Shown: positions 6,198 to 14,715, counted from the first letter of the stretch. The stretch is DNA of 39,060 nucleotides from Planctomycetota bacterium (GCA_024280855.1 JAJRPG010000091.1:1-39060), one strand, 5' to 3'. Numbers and translations are program-made. The notes: generated by a model from the sequence alone, not told the origin.

Positions 6198-9119
6198 CTA
6201 TACGCTCAACTTATCCGCAATCCACTGCTTAGCATGAACCAACGCTTTAGTCACCCCAGCCGGGTCACTCCCACCACCCTGAGCCATGTCTGGCCTGCCA
6301 CCACCTCGACCACCCACGAGCGGCGCAATCTCTTTTATTAAATCACCAGCCTTGACGCCTTTTCCCACGACAACCTTGCTCATCCCGGCGAGAAGTGTCA
6401 CCTTGTCGTCATCAACCGATACCAACAACACAGCCGAGGCGTCCGTCTTGTTACGAACCCAATCAATCGCACCACGCAGGGCATCACTCTTAGCTGAGGG
6501 GACTTCGCCAACGACAACCTTTACATCACCAACGACCGTAGCCTCATCAAGTAGCGCAGCCACTTTCTCTTGAACCTCGCCGGCAGAAGCGGAGTCAGCC
6601 TCTTTATCCTGCTTTTTAGCGACCTTTTGCAGCTTTGCGATCTTGTCGAGGATTAGCCTTCGCTTGCTCAATGGAATGATGGAAGTATTTATCCGGTTTT
6701 GAATATCAGAAATACACACAGACATAGACTCGGGGGTTGATTTACTATCGCAAGTCCGCGCGGGCTGAAGCCCGCGGCTCGATAAGACATCAATTTCCAA
6801 CTCAAACGCCTCGCCCGTTGCCACAGCCTGGTTAGCGACGTCGCCCGTCACACCCACCAGCCGGCGAATGCCCTTAGCTACGCCCTCCTCAGCCGTAATC
6901 ACCAACCGCCCCGCTTCCTTACTTGTCTTGAGATGAGTCCCACCGCAAAACTCCACGGAATACTTCATCCACTTAGCATCAGCCGGGTTAGCCAGCATTT
7001 CGTCGATGTCCGCGCCAACAGAAACCACACGAACCTTATCAGGATACTTTTCACCAAATACTGCCCGTAGCGTATTAATCTTACGAGCCGCCTCTTGACC
7101 TACTTCTTTAGTATATACGCAATGGTCAGCCTTGATCTGCTCGTTACACAAGCCGTCAACCCGTGCCAACTCCTCGTCAGTCAGCGGCTTATTATGAGAA
7201 AAATCAAAGCGAGTCTTCTCCGGATCAACCAATGAACCTTTCTGCTGAATGTGATCCCCCAACACGGCCCGCAACGCCCAGTTCAAAATATGCGTACTGG
7301 TGTGGTTCTGCATGATGGGAATGCGGCGATTGCGATCGACGATGACCTTAACACCCTGAGTAAAATCTGGTTTGGCATGTTGATGCAATTCTCCCGAAAT
7401 ACACTTGCCGTGATGGATAAAATATTCGCTTTTTTCAACAACCGCCTTGACCTGAAAGATGCCCGAATCGCACTCGATGGTACCTTGGTCGCTGACTTGT
7501 CCGCCCTTCTCAGCGTAAAAAGGAGTCGCCACTAGAATCAAAGCGCCAGATTCGCCATTCTTTATAATAGGTTTAGAGCCAGATCCGATTATGATGTCAA
7601 AAATCTCGGACTGCAATTCTAAATTATCGTAACCTACAAAACCGTAATTATTATTCGAGTCTGGTCCTAATACATATGAAGTACCTATAAATGTCGCGGT
7701 GTAACGATTTAATCCTGCTGCAGGCTTGTTCCGCGCCTTCTCCCGCGCCACTTCCATCAATCTTTCATACTCACCAATATCAACCGTAAGCCCTTGCTCC
7801 TCAGCCATGAGTTCTGTCAGGTCGATCGGAAAACCGTAGGTGTCATGCAGTTTGAAAGCATCTTCACCACTCACCCTGCCATGATGATGCTTGCGCGAAT
7901 ACTCCGCAGCTTCATTGAAAAGCTTAATGCCACGATCAAGCGTTTTACCAAACGATTCTTCCTCATCACGAAGAATCTCCGCAATATAAGCCACGTTATC
8001 TCGCGGCCGAGCTGCATCCGGGCCATTACGCAGTTCCGGGAAAACATCCCCCATGTGCGCGACCAATGGCTCAACAAGATCACAAAGAAACGGTTCGTGC
8101 ATATTGAGATATTGTCGGCCATAGCGCACCGCCCGGCGAAGAATCCGCCGCAGCACATAGCCTCTCCCCTCGTTGCTTGGCATTGCGCCGTCGGTAATCG
8201 CAAACGTCAGGCAACGAACGTGGTCAGCCATGACTCGATAAGTCACGTCCACCATAAGCTGCTGAGTCTCCGATGCCCCCGGCAACAGTCCCGTATACGC
8301 CGGCGCACCAGTTCGCTTTTGTATCGCGTCAAAAATCGGCGTAAAAACATCTGTATCATAATTGCTCGACTTGCCCTGCAAGAGCGCACAAAGCCGCTCG
8401 AACCCCATCCCCGTATCCACATGCTTCGCGGGCAGCGGCGACAATTTTCCATCCGTCGCCCGATTAAATTGGATAAACACGAGATTCCAAATTTCAATCA
8501 CTCGCGCATCCCCCGCGTTCACCAGCGAGGCCCCGCTTTTGTCGGGTGTAATATCAACATGAATCTCACTGCAAGGCCCGCAAGGGCCTGTCTCACCCAT
8601 CTCCCAAAAATTATCCTTCTTATTGCCGGTGTGAATATGCGTCGGGTCGATGTCCGTCTCGCTCTTCCAAAGCTCAGCCGCCTCCGTATCAGGCTCAAGC
8701 CCCTCAGCCTTGTCACCCTCAAAATAGGTCACATGAAGTCGAGACTTATCAATCCCCCAAACCTCGGTCAACAATTCCCACGCCCACGCGATAGCTTCCT
8801 TCTTGAAATAATCGCCGAAGGACCAGTTCCCCAGCATCTCGAAAAACGTGTGGTGATAAGTATCCTGCCCGACATCGTCGAGGTCGTTATGCTTCCCACC
8901 CGCCCGGATGCACTTCTGCGTATCAGCCGCCCGCTTATAATCTCGCGTCCCCGTCGCCAGGAACACATCCTTAAACTGGTTCATCCCCGCATTGGTAAAT
9001 AGCAGCGTCGGGTCATCGTGCGGAACCACCGGCGAGGACTCAACAATTTCGTGGGCCTTACCGCGAAAAAAGTCGAGAAATTCCTGTCGTATCTGATTAG
9101 CTGTCAATTTAGAGGGCAT
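6198..9119 (-). CDS. alaS: Alanyl-tRNA synthetase
   Basis: Charges tRNA-Ala with alanine in the cytoplasm and edits Ser/Gly-tRNA-Ala. 973 aa, about 100 longer than common bacterial AlaS. The class II catalytic domain occupies the first ~460 residues (TNAGMNQFK at 42-50, TGPCGPCSEIHVD near 177-189, LRRILRRAVRYG near 323-334). The editing domain has the zinc/active-site residues HTSTH (606-610) and C725GGTH729. The C-Ala domain ends with GGRGGGRPDMAQGGG. Residues ~780-789 (SSRGLQPART) are encoded by a 27-bp palindromic repeat sitting in frame in the linker before the coiled coil, a region that is variable in the family. All catalytic motifs are intact, so the enzyme should work. The gene is monocistronic, with repeat-rich DNA upstream. 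Confidence 0.97.
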   Translation of the reverse strand: MPSKLTANQIRQEFLDFFRGKAHEIVESSPVVPHDDPTLLFTNAGMNQFKDVFLATGTRDYKRAADTQKCIRAGGKHNDLDDVGQDTYHHTFFEMLGNWSFGDYFKKEAIAWAWELLTEVWGIDKSRLHVTYFEGDKAEGLEPDTEAAELWKSETDIDPTHIHTGNKKDNFWEMGETGPCGPCSEIHVDITPDKSGASLVNAGDARVIEIWNLVFIQFNRATDGKLSPLPAKHVDTGMGFERLCALLQGKSSNYDTDVFTPIFDAIQKRTGAPAYTGLLPGASETQQLMVDVTYRVMADHVRCLTFAITDGAMPSNEGRGYVLRRILRRAVRYGRQYLNMHEPFLCDLVEPLVAHMGDVFPELRNGPDAARPRDNVAYIAEILRDEEESFGKTLDRGIKLFNEAAEYSRKHHHGRVSGEDAFKLHDTYGFPIDLTELMAEEQGLTVDIGEYERLMEVAREKARNKPAAGLNRYTATFIGTSYVLGPDSNNNYGFVGYDNLELQSEIFDIIIGSGSKPIIKNGESGALILVATPFYAEKGGQVSDQGTIECDSGIFQVKAVVEKSEYFIHHGKCISGELHQHAKPDFTQGVKVIVDRNRRIPIMQNHTSTHILNWALRAVLGDHIQQKGSLVDPEKTRFDFSHNKPLTDEELARVDGLCNEQIKADHCVYTKEVGQEAARKINTLRAVFGEKYPDKVRVVSVGADIDEMLANPADAKWMKYSVEFCGGTHLKTSKEAGRLVITAEEGVAKGIRRLVGVTGDVANQAVATGEAFELEIDVLSSRGLQPARTCDSKSTPESMSVCISDIQNRINTSIIPLSKRRLILDKIAKLQKVAKKQDKEADSASAGEVQEKVAALLDEATVVGDVKVVVGEVPSAKSDALRGAIDWVRNKTDASAVLLVSVDDDKVTLLAGMSKVVVGKGVKAGDLIKEIAPLVGGRGGGRPDMAQGGGSDPAGVTKALVHAKQWIADKLSV
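6755..6781 (-). repeat. 27-bp palindromic repeat inside alaS (in frame)
   Basis: GC-rich palindrome with a TTCA/TGAA loop. Its reverse complement is identical over all 27 bp to 13396-13422 at the end of the O-antigen polymerase gene. Being 27 bp long it adds nine codons (read as ...SRGLQPAR...) without disturbing the frame. Confidence 0.9.
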
Positions 9120-9263
9120 AGTTAAACCTGTTAGAATTAAAGAACCAACGCATCCGACACCTTCGTCGATTTCGCCAGCCTGCTTATCGTTGCGATACTG
9201 TACTCTGCCGTGGGGGATTTTCCAGTTTTACTCCTACAATGCTATAGGATAGGCAAGCCAAAC

Positions 9264-9360
9264 CAGAGCCGCACGGCGCAAGCCTGCGGGCAAGTCATGT
9301 GAATTTTGTGAAGGTTTGACGTAGTGAAGACATGCCACCAGGCTCGCGCCAGGTACTCTG
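9264..9360. repeat. Paired-arm repeat element, copy B (97 bp)
   Basis: The left arm 9264-9291 is identical to the left arm of copy C (CAGAGCCGCACGGCGCAAGC...). The right arm is 9333-9360 (TGCCACCAGGCTCGCGCC...ACTCTG). The 41-nt interior is unrelated to the other copies. The bases just after it (ACATGACTCGC) resemble those after copy A (ACAGGACTCGC). Confidence 0.8.
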
Positions 9361-9391
9361 ACATGACTCGCAGCCAATTCGTTCTTGCATC

Positions 9392-9410
9392 CCACGGCGC
9401 AAGCCTGCGG
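9392..9410. repeat. Solitary half-arm of the paired-arm repeat
   Basis: CCACGGCGCAAGCCTGCGG matches the core of the left arms of copies B and C. No right arm follows at the expected ~40-nt distance; only a short CACCAGGCC at about 9424 is seen. It is probably a decayed copy. Confidence 0.6.
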
Positions 9411-9492
9411 ACCAAATCGTTGACACCAGGCCAACTCGACCTTAGCGTCACACACATTAAGAGATTTCTTCACCATTGACCGGGGAGCGACC

Positions 9493-10050
9493 ATGCAGCG
9501 TTTTCGAGTAACAACCATTGCAGCCATAGCTATCATCACCTTAATCCAGGGGTGCGCGACGACAAACTCCTCATCGAAACTAGGCCGGGGCAAACATAGT
9601 CTCGACAATTTAGCTAAACCAGCTGCGTGGATTCAAATCGACGGCCACGCCGGCGAATACCGCAACGACGCCGATGGCCAACCGCTTATACCTTGGTACA
9701 TCACCGCCTCAGCTAGCCCCACACCCACGTTTCGCGTTGACGTTCACAAACCACTACTTGGCGATGCCGTAGACTTTCAATGCATCATCCAATCTCAGGA
9801 CATGAGCGACAAAGCCACCGCTATCGCTTATGGAATTAAAGCTAACGAAGGTACATTTGAGCTAGGCACGGATTACAATCTGCTCGCGCCCGGCGAAAAT
9901 TTTGAACTTCGCAAAGCCGCCACCGCCAATATCATCACCGAAGCCGATCCGCTCGCCGCCGGAGATTATGTCATAGCCGCGACACTGACCAACAGAGAAA
10001 CCGGCCAAAGCGCAGTAGCCATAAGCCACTTTACTGTAGCCACAAACTAA
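9493..10050 (+). CDS. Putative lipoprotein of unknown function
   Basis: 185 aa. Type II signal peptide with lipobox LIQGC (Cys21), so it should be lipidated and membrane-anchored. The mature part has predicted beta-strands and no family I recognise. The C-terminal half (ITEADPLAAGDYVIAATL, then AVAISHFTV) reads like an Ig-like or beta-sandwich fold often seen in cell-surface lipoproteins. The start ATG at 9493 has a strong GGGGAG ribosome site. It converges with the kinase-like gene, and a palindromic repeat (10080-10110) between them may end both transcripts. Confidence 0.7.
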   Translation: MQRFRVTTIAAIAIITLIQGCATTNSSSKLGRGKHSLDNLAKPAAWIQIDGHAGEYRNDADGQPLIPWYITASASPTPTFRVDVHKPLLGDAVDFQCIIQSQDMSDKATAIAYGIKANEGTFELGTDYNLLAPGENFELRKAATANIITEADPLAAGDYVIAATLTNRETGQSAVAISHFTVATN

Positions 10051-10079
10051 TTCTTTGACGCGAACGACATAGCCGTCGG

Positions 10080-10110
10080 GTGGCATGGGTAAGCTACTGC
10101 TTACCCGTGG
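10080..10110. repeat. TGGCATGGGTA...TACCCGTG palindromic repeat, copy 1; possible bidirectional terminator
   Basis: Perfect 8-bp stem GGGTAAGC/GCTTACCC with a 4-nt loop, extended by a partly paired outer turn. It lies between the convergent ends of two genes. There is no clear T-tract, so a terminator role is inferred from position only. Confidence 0.65.
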
Positions 10111-10131
10111 TCTGTGCTGTTAAGTGGTTTG

Positions 10132-10923
10132 TTAAGGCGAATCCGCAGCCTCATCATGCACCCGCCCGCGCTCATGGCCATCTCGTCGCGGGTCAATCCG
10201 ATTGAGAATTTTTCTTCGACACCAGAGTAACGGAAATACCATCGTGCGATGCCATCTCACATACCAAGGCCGGCGATAAGACGCGGCTAACTCCTCCGCC
10301 GACATCTGGTCTCGCCGCGTGCGCCGTTTCAATTTTTGTAGATGATACAAATCACTATTCTGAAACCACCGCCGCATCGCCCGCATCAGCCAAAGCTCAC
10401 CACCCCACCGCTTCGACCAATACCAACTAATTTGAAAATCAAACAAGTGAGGCTGACCGTCATCCCCGACCAGCACATTCTCACATTTTTCCAAATCCAC
10501 ATAAGCCATGCCTCGGTCGTGAATCTCTTGAATGAGCGCAGCTAGTAAGCCATGAAAATCGTCCGGGACTTGCTCCCCTTTTTCCAAAGGATGCCCTTCG
10601 GCAAACTCACGAATCACCCCCGTCTGCTCCCATCGCGCAATCGGCTTGGGAATCCCATGCAAATCCTGGAGCCTCGACAGCGCCCCCCACTCACGATTCG
10701 CCAGCCATCTGCCGGTCCATTCCAGCGGAAACAAGAAAAAAGATGCCTGCCGACCCACTTTAAGCACAACCCGATGCCCCTCACGCTCGTACATACTGGT
10801 AATGGCGAAGAAATCGTTCTTAAAAATCCGCTGCAACGAATACGGCTGCCCCGCAACATCAATCTCCTTTGGCAACTCACGACGCCCCAGAGCTTTCAAA
10901 CAAGATGGCACTTTTTTTGACAA
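10132..10923 (-). CDS. Lipopolysaccharide-kinase-like (Kdo/WaaP family) protein
   Basis: 263-aa protein of the protein-kinase-like fold used by Kdo and heptose kinases of LPS core. Visible elements are the lysine strand HRVVLKVGR (about residues 49-57), a helix Glu in NREWGAL, a catalytic-loop equivalent GMAYVDLEKCENVLV (about 138-152; HRD replaced by YVD), and LFDFQIS in place of DFG. It probably phosphorylates a sugar of the lipid A core at the inner membrane, but a protein kinase cannot be excluded. The start is uncertain: TTG at 10923 has GGAAA upstream, and GTG at 10911 is an alternative. It is divergent from the O-antigen polymerase gene, which fits a shared LPS role. Confidence 0.7.
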   Translation of the reverse strand: MSKKVPSCLKALGRRELPKEIDVAGQPYSLQRIFKNDFFAITSMYEREGHRVVLKVGRQASFFLFPLEWTGRWLANREWGALSRLQDLHGIPKPIARWEQTGVIREFAEGHPLEKGEQVPDDFHGLLAALIQEIHDRGMAYVDLEKCENVLVGDDGQPHLFDFQISWYWSKRWGGELWLMRAMRRWFQNSDLYHLQKLKRRTRRDQMSAEELAASYRRPWYVRWHRTMVFPLLWCRRKILNRIDPRRDGHERGRVHDEAADSP

Positions 10924-11034
10924 GGCTGATAGTTTCCGATTATCGATTGCGTAACCTAAATTTTAATCGCGTTTGACCACGATTCGCCAATCATAGTGCA
11001 AGCGCTCACCGTTTCCAGTACAGTGCGGCAGAAG

Positions 11035-13455
11035 ATGACAAAAAGCCCGAGCCAACCTGAAAACCTACACCCGCGAAGCCAATCCGCCTTCGCCACCGTC
11101 GCCCTGTTCACTATCCTATGCGTCATCGCCCTACGCCCGTTGATTTCAGAATCTTACGACGCCTCGCCAAGCAGCATCACACAAGCTATCTCACAGGTAA
11201 GCGACCCCTCACCGCTAAGAACGATTATTTTCGACCTATCCATCCTATTAGCCACACTTCTTTGGCTGATTGGTAGAACCATATCACGAATAAATTATTC
11301 CAAAAACGAGCCGCGGGCGCAATATAATCCCGATTCATCGGGAGCCCGCGCGGACGCCAACGTGATTCCAGACTCGCAGACGAAAACAAATTACCAAAAA
11401 ACCGGTCTTGAGTGGGGCCTGCTCTTACTAACCATCGCCGGCATCATCTCCTGCTGTTTCGCAGGAAACAAACGCCTAGCCATCAACGCCACCGTCGATT
11501 GGCTATGCCTCCCCGTCATGACAATCGCACTCGTCAACCTCCTACGAACCAGCGGCCAACGCCAATTACTACTCGCCGTCATCATCGCCTCAGCCTGCGC
11601 ACAATCCGCTCATTGCCTGGAGCAATCGCTAATCGGTAACGCAGATGCCTGGGCACATTACGAAAGTATCAAAGAATCTTTTTGGGCGACCCAAGGCATA
11701 TCACTAGACAACCCCACCGTCACGCTCTTCGAAAATCGCATCAAAGCCAATGAAGCTCAAGGCTTTTTACCGCACAGCAACGTCACCGGGTCATACCTGG
11801 TACTCGCCCTATTCCTAGCCATTGGCAGCCTATGGCAGCGATGGCGAAATGGCGGATTCACCTACGCCCCCTTACGAAGTTTCGGCTTGATTCTACTCAC
11901 CGCCGCCATCGGCGCAGGCGTCGTCACCACGCGAAGCTTAGGCGCGTATCTTTCGGCTGTGGTTAGTTTGTTGCTGTTAGCAGCTTTAGTTCGATGGTCT
12001 AAATTCATATCTGCTAACAAGATTAAAATCCTATGGGCGAGTTGGGCAGGCTTCATCATAGCTATCATCGCCACAGTCGGGCATGGCCTATACCACAACA
12101 GCTTCCCGCACATGTCACTGACATTCCGATGGCAGTATTGGAAAGCCTCAGCCAAGCTTATCAGTGACTACTTTCTGACGGGCGTGGGACGAGAGAACTT
12201 CGGCAGGCATTACCTGCAATACAAATCCATCCAAAGCCCCGAAGAAATCTCCAACCCGCATAACCTGTTCGTCCAAGCGGCTTCCGAATGGGGCATTCTT
12301 GGCTTAGCGGGCATAATAGCGATGCTCGTCGGCGTCACTTATTTAATAGCTCGAAGTCGCAACCCGCAAACAATAACAGCCCCATCGCCCCAACAAGAAT
12401 CTTCGCCCCGATGGTGGCTATGGGGCATCAGCCTAACCCTCGTCGTCGCCATCGTTCGCATCCCCATGCTAGGCTCGACCGACCTCAACTTTATCTACTA
12501 CGCCACCGTCATCACCGCCGCATCTTGGCTATTAGGCTTCACCTGCATAGCGTATGTAGCCACTCCTGCGAGCTATAGCGCAAACCGCTACACGATCTCC
12601 GCCATCTTTGCCGGCCTATTCGCTTTCTTGCTGCACGACATGATTAACTTCGCTATGTTCGTACCAGCCTCTGCGACCACCTTTTTCGCAGCCTTAGCCT
12701 TAATTATTCCTGTTTCACGAAACATAAAACACATCGCCCCCAAAGCCAATCAATACCCCTGGTTTTGGCCCATTGCCAACCTGACGGCACTTGGCGTGGT
12801 GTGCGGGTTGACACTTTTTCCTTCGTACCAAACTTTTAGATGTCTGGAAATTCTCACACCAATTAAACAAGCGGGGCTCGTAAAAGACCGAGAACAACCG
12901 CCATTCAAATACATTCCCGAATCATGCTATGCAGACGAATCAGAACCCGCACCCTTTATTGAATTAGCGAATTTGTGGATTCTAGCTTCAGTTGAGAGAG
13001 AACGACCGGCCAATTATTTTCGCAGAGCGAACGATGTATTATACGAAGCCAAATTGCGAGACCCCTACGACATTCGCTTGCAACGCCTGATAGCCAAGGC
13101 TTCAATTGAACTAGCTCGCACTGATGACAGTATGCGCGCCTACTTCGCCGCAGCAAAAGCCGCACGAGCAGTCATCGAGTTATACCCTGACGACCCCAAT
13201 GGCCTCATCGACGCCGCCAACATTCAATCAGAAGTAGCCTCAGTCTTGCAAGAAATGTCAATCATGCAAGACGCCATAAACCACTATACCAAAGCGCTAT
13301 CCCTTGACGACGCTCGACCGCAGTGGGAGCGCATTCAAAAATTAAGCGAACAAAAACGAGCCAAGGTAGCAGCCGAAATCCAAAAACTTAAAAAACGAGC
13401 CGCGGGCTTCAGCCCGCGCGGAGCCACGACCACAATAACACCTACAACTAAATAA
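11035..13455 (+). CDS. O-antigen polymerase/ligase-like (Wzy_C) membrane protein with TPR tail
   Basis: About 806 aa. Roughly a dozen hydrophobic segments lie between residues 20 and 610. The Wzy_C motif HNLFVQAASEWGILGL lies near residue 410 after a large periplasmic loop, as in O-antigen ligases (WaaL), polymerases and PglL-type O-oligosaccharyltransferases. The last ~150 residues are TPR-like helices (YFRRANDVLYEAKLRDP, later AINHYTKALSLD). Planctomycete-type members often carry such TPR ends. Start choice is weak: ATG 11035 and GTG 10996 are both possible and neither has a clear ribosome site. Two copies of a palindromic repeat are translated in this gene, at residues ~91-107 and as the last few residues (KRAAGFSPRG...). 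It is followed by a 25-bp-stem hairpin. Confidence 0.78.
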   Translation: MTKSPSQPENLHPRSQSAFATVALFTILCVIALRPLISESYDASPSSITQAISQVSDPSPLRTIIFDLSILLATLLWLIGRTISRINYSKNEPRAQYNPDSSGARADANVIPDSQTKTNYQKTGLEWGLLLLTIAGIISCCFAGNKRLAINATVDWLCLPVMTIALVNLLRTSGQRQLLLAVIIASACAQSAHCLEQSLIGNADAWAHYESIKESFWATQGISLDNPTVTLFENRIKANEAQGFLPHSNVTGSYLVLALFLAIGSLWQRWRNGGFTYAPLRSFGLILLTAAIGAGVVTTRSLGAYLSAVVSLLLLAALVRWSKFISANKIKILWASWAGFIIAIIATVGHGLYHNSFPHMSLTFRWQYWKASAKLISDYFLTGVGRENFGRHYLQYKSIQSPEEISNPHNLFVQAASEWGILGLAGIIAMLVGVTYLIARSRNPQTITAPSPQQESSPRWWLWGISLTLVVAIVRIPMLGSTDLNFIYYATVITAASWLLGFTCIAYVATPASYSANRYTISAIFAGLFAFLLHDMINFAMFVPASATTFFAALALIIPVSRNIKHIAPKANQYPWFWPIANLTALGVVCGLTLFPSYQTFRCLEILTPIKQAGLVKDREQPPFKYIPESCYADESEPAPFIELANLWILASVERERPANYFRRANDVLYEAKLRDPYDIRLQRLIAKASIELARTDDSMRAYFAAAKAARAVIELYPDDPNGLIDAANIQSEVASVLQEMSIMQDAINHYTKALSLDDARPQWERIQKLSEQKRAKVAAEIQKLKKRAAGFSPRGATTTITPTTK
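11307..11354 (+). repeat. Long-loop variant of the 27-bp palindrome, inside the O-antigen polymerase gene
   Basis: The outer arms CGAGCCGCGGGC and GCCCGCGCGGA are those of the 27-bp repeat, but the TTCA loop is replaced by about 25 nt. That insert carries its own small hairpin (TCCCGAT...ATCGGGA). It is translated in frame in a loop between membrane helices. Confidence 0.75.
13396..13422 (+). repeat. 27-bp palindromic repeat at the 3' end of the O-antigen polymerase gene
   Basis: Identical over 27 bp to the reverse complement of 6755-6781 in alaS. Here it is read in a different frame (RAAGFSPRG) and supplies part of the C-terminus, ending 33 bp before the stop codon. Confidence 0.9.
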
Positions 13456-13460
13456 TGCAC

Positions 13461-13540
13461 CGTCATTCCCGCGCAGGCGGGAATCCAGTCTTGAACTGTC
13501 TATACCACTACACTAGATTCCCGCCTGCGCGGGAATGACG
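13461..13540. terminator. Perfect 25-bp inverted repeat between convergent genes; likely bidirectional terminator
   Basis: Arms 13461-13485 and 13516-13540 are exact inverted copies (left arm begins CGTCATTCCCGCGCAGG) separated by 30 nt. It starts five bases after the stop of the O-antigen gene and ends seven bases from the stop of the opposing lipoprotein gene. A related single arm occurs at 17897-17924. Confidence 0.75.
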
Positions 13541-13547
13541 CGATGCA

Positions 13548-13994
13548 CTACTTCCCAGGCTCCTCAACAACCCAGGCCCCGCTATGATCTAGCGAAAAAT
13601 TAAGCAACTGATAATCTCGTTTGCGCAGCTCACTATTACGGCCATCAATCCGCAAAATCACCAGCTTTTTCCAATTGATCGTCACCCGACTTGTATCAAC
13701 CACAAACGATTCCACATCGTGCGTTTCGATAACTATTTTATTTCGCCCTCGATCAAACGCCCCCGTCGCCCAACCACCATCCCCACCGCTACTCACCTTT
13801 TTCACAATCAGCCAACGATTCGAATCTTCTATTACCGGCAGCACCACCGGCACCGGCTTAACCTCTTTCGGCTGACGTACAACAGGCTTATCCCCCCCCA
13901 CCTTCACCGCAGGCTCACTACAACCGCCAAGCCATAACATCAGCACAGCCAAACATCCCAAAGATGCTCCGCGTAAAAAAAACCGTTTCAGCAT
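13548..13994 (-). CDS. Putative lipoprotein of unknown function
   Basis: About 148 aa from the ATG at 13994. Upstream in-frame ATGs at 14012 and 14042 would only lengthen the region before the signal peptide. The type II signal peptide is MLKRFFLRGASLGC followed by a hydrophobic stretch and lipobox LGGC (Cys25). After a short Pro/Lys/Val linker (PKEVKPVPVVLPV), the mature domain has a beta-rich pattern (RWLIVKKV, NKIVIETHDVESFVVD, WKKLVILRIDG). I recognise no family. It is divergent from hslV, and its 3' end abuts the 25-bp-stem hairpin. Confidence 0.65.
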   Translation of the reverse strand: MLKRFFLRGASLGCLAVLMLWLGGCSEPAVKVGGDKPVVRQPKEVKPVPVVLPVIEDSNRWLIVKKVSSGGDGGWATGAFDRGRNKIVIETHDVESFVVDTSRVTINWKKLVILRIDGRNSELRKRDYQLLNFSLDHSGAWVVEEPGK

Positions 13995-14142
13995 ATCTTT
14001 TTCAAAGTGCATAACACGCCATCCATCCTCACGCTCGCCCATCCACTATATCATCGGGAATTCAGGCTAAGCTATATCACGACAAGTTGCCAAATCGCCC
14101 ATTTTATTGTACCTTCCCGGCCCAACATAGGATGCAAAAATA

Positions 14143-14715
14143 ATGAATCACAAGCATGAATCGAGTATCATTCGTTCCACCACCATCCTCACCGTCAGGC
14201 GAGGTTCATCCGTCGCTATCGGAGGTGATGGCCAAGTATCATTGGGCAATACCGTCATCAAGCACGACGCCAAAAAAATCCGCCCACTCGCCGATGGCCA
14301 AGTCCTCTGCGGGTTCGCAGGGTCAGCCGCCGACGCCTTCGCCTTATTAGAACGCTTCGAGGGCAAGCTAAGTCAGCATAAAGCCAACCTCAAACGCGCC
14401 GCCATCGAATTAGCCAAGGAATGGCGCACCGACAAAGCTCTACGCCGCCTGGAATCACTACTCATCGCCGTGTCAGATTCGACTACGCTTATGATCGGAG
14501 GCTCTGGCGACGTCATTGAACCCACAGACGGCGTCATCGGCATCGGCTCTGGCGGCATGTTCGCCACTGCAGCCGCAAGAGCGCTCATCGCCAATACCGA
14601 CCTCTCAGCCGAGGACATCGTCAAAAAATCTCTCGAAATCGCCGGAGATATTTGCGTGTACACCAATCAAGACATCGACGTAGAATCACTAACACAACGC
14701 AAGCCCGGCGCATAA
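14143..14715 (+). CDS. hslV: ATP-dependent protease proteolytic subunit HslV
   Basis: Cytoplasmic threonine peptidase forming a double hexamer capped by HslU. 190 aa with the family pattern [10 protein letters not shown], then [14 protein letters not shown], then [12 protein letters not shown] and [16 protein letters not shown]. The catalytic Thr is residue 13 if the ATG at 14143 is used, so a 12-residue leader ([12 protein letters not shown]) must be removed. Many HslV proteins start within one or a few residues of this Thr. An AGGATG ribosome site lies upstream. hslU follows after 54 nt in the same direction, so they are presumably co-transcribed. Confidence 0.95.
   Translation: MNHKHESSIIRSTTILTVRRGSSVAIGGDGQVSLGNTVIKHDAKKIRPLADGQVLCGFAGSAADAFALLERFEGKLSQHKANLKRAAIELAKEWRTDKALRRLESLLIAVSDSTTLMIGGSGDVIEPTDGVIGIGSGGMFATAAARALIANTDLSAEDIVKKSLEIAGDICVYTNQDIDVESLTQRKPGA

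Larger units (their letters stand above)
9120..9492. other. 373-bp intergenic region, repeat-rich
   Basis: Divergent gap between alaS (-) and a lipoprotein gene (+). It holds paired-arm copy B and a lone left half-arm at 9392-9410. Open frames on the minus strand here are repeat-derived and lack coding features. Confidence 0.65.

Noticed and set aside
7794-9002. 402-codon open frame on + strand opposite alaS
   Set aside because: Shadow of a highly conserved gene; the peptide is Arg/Pro/Ile-rich without domains.
9234-9608. 124-codon open frame on - strand covering repeat copy B
   Set aside because: It crosses the start of the well-supported lipoprotein gene on the other strand and is repeat-derived.
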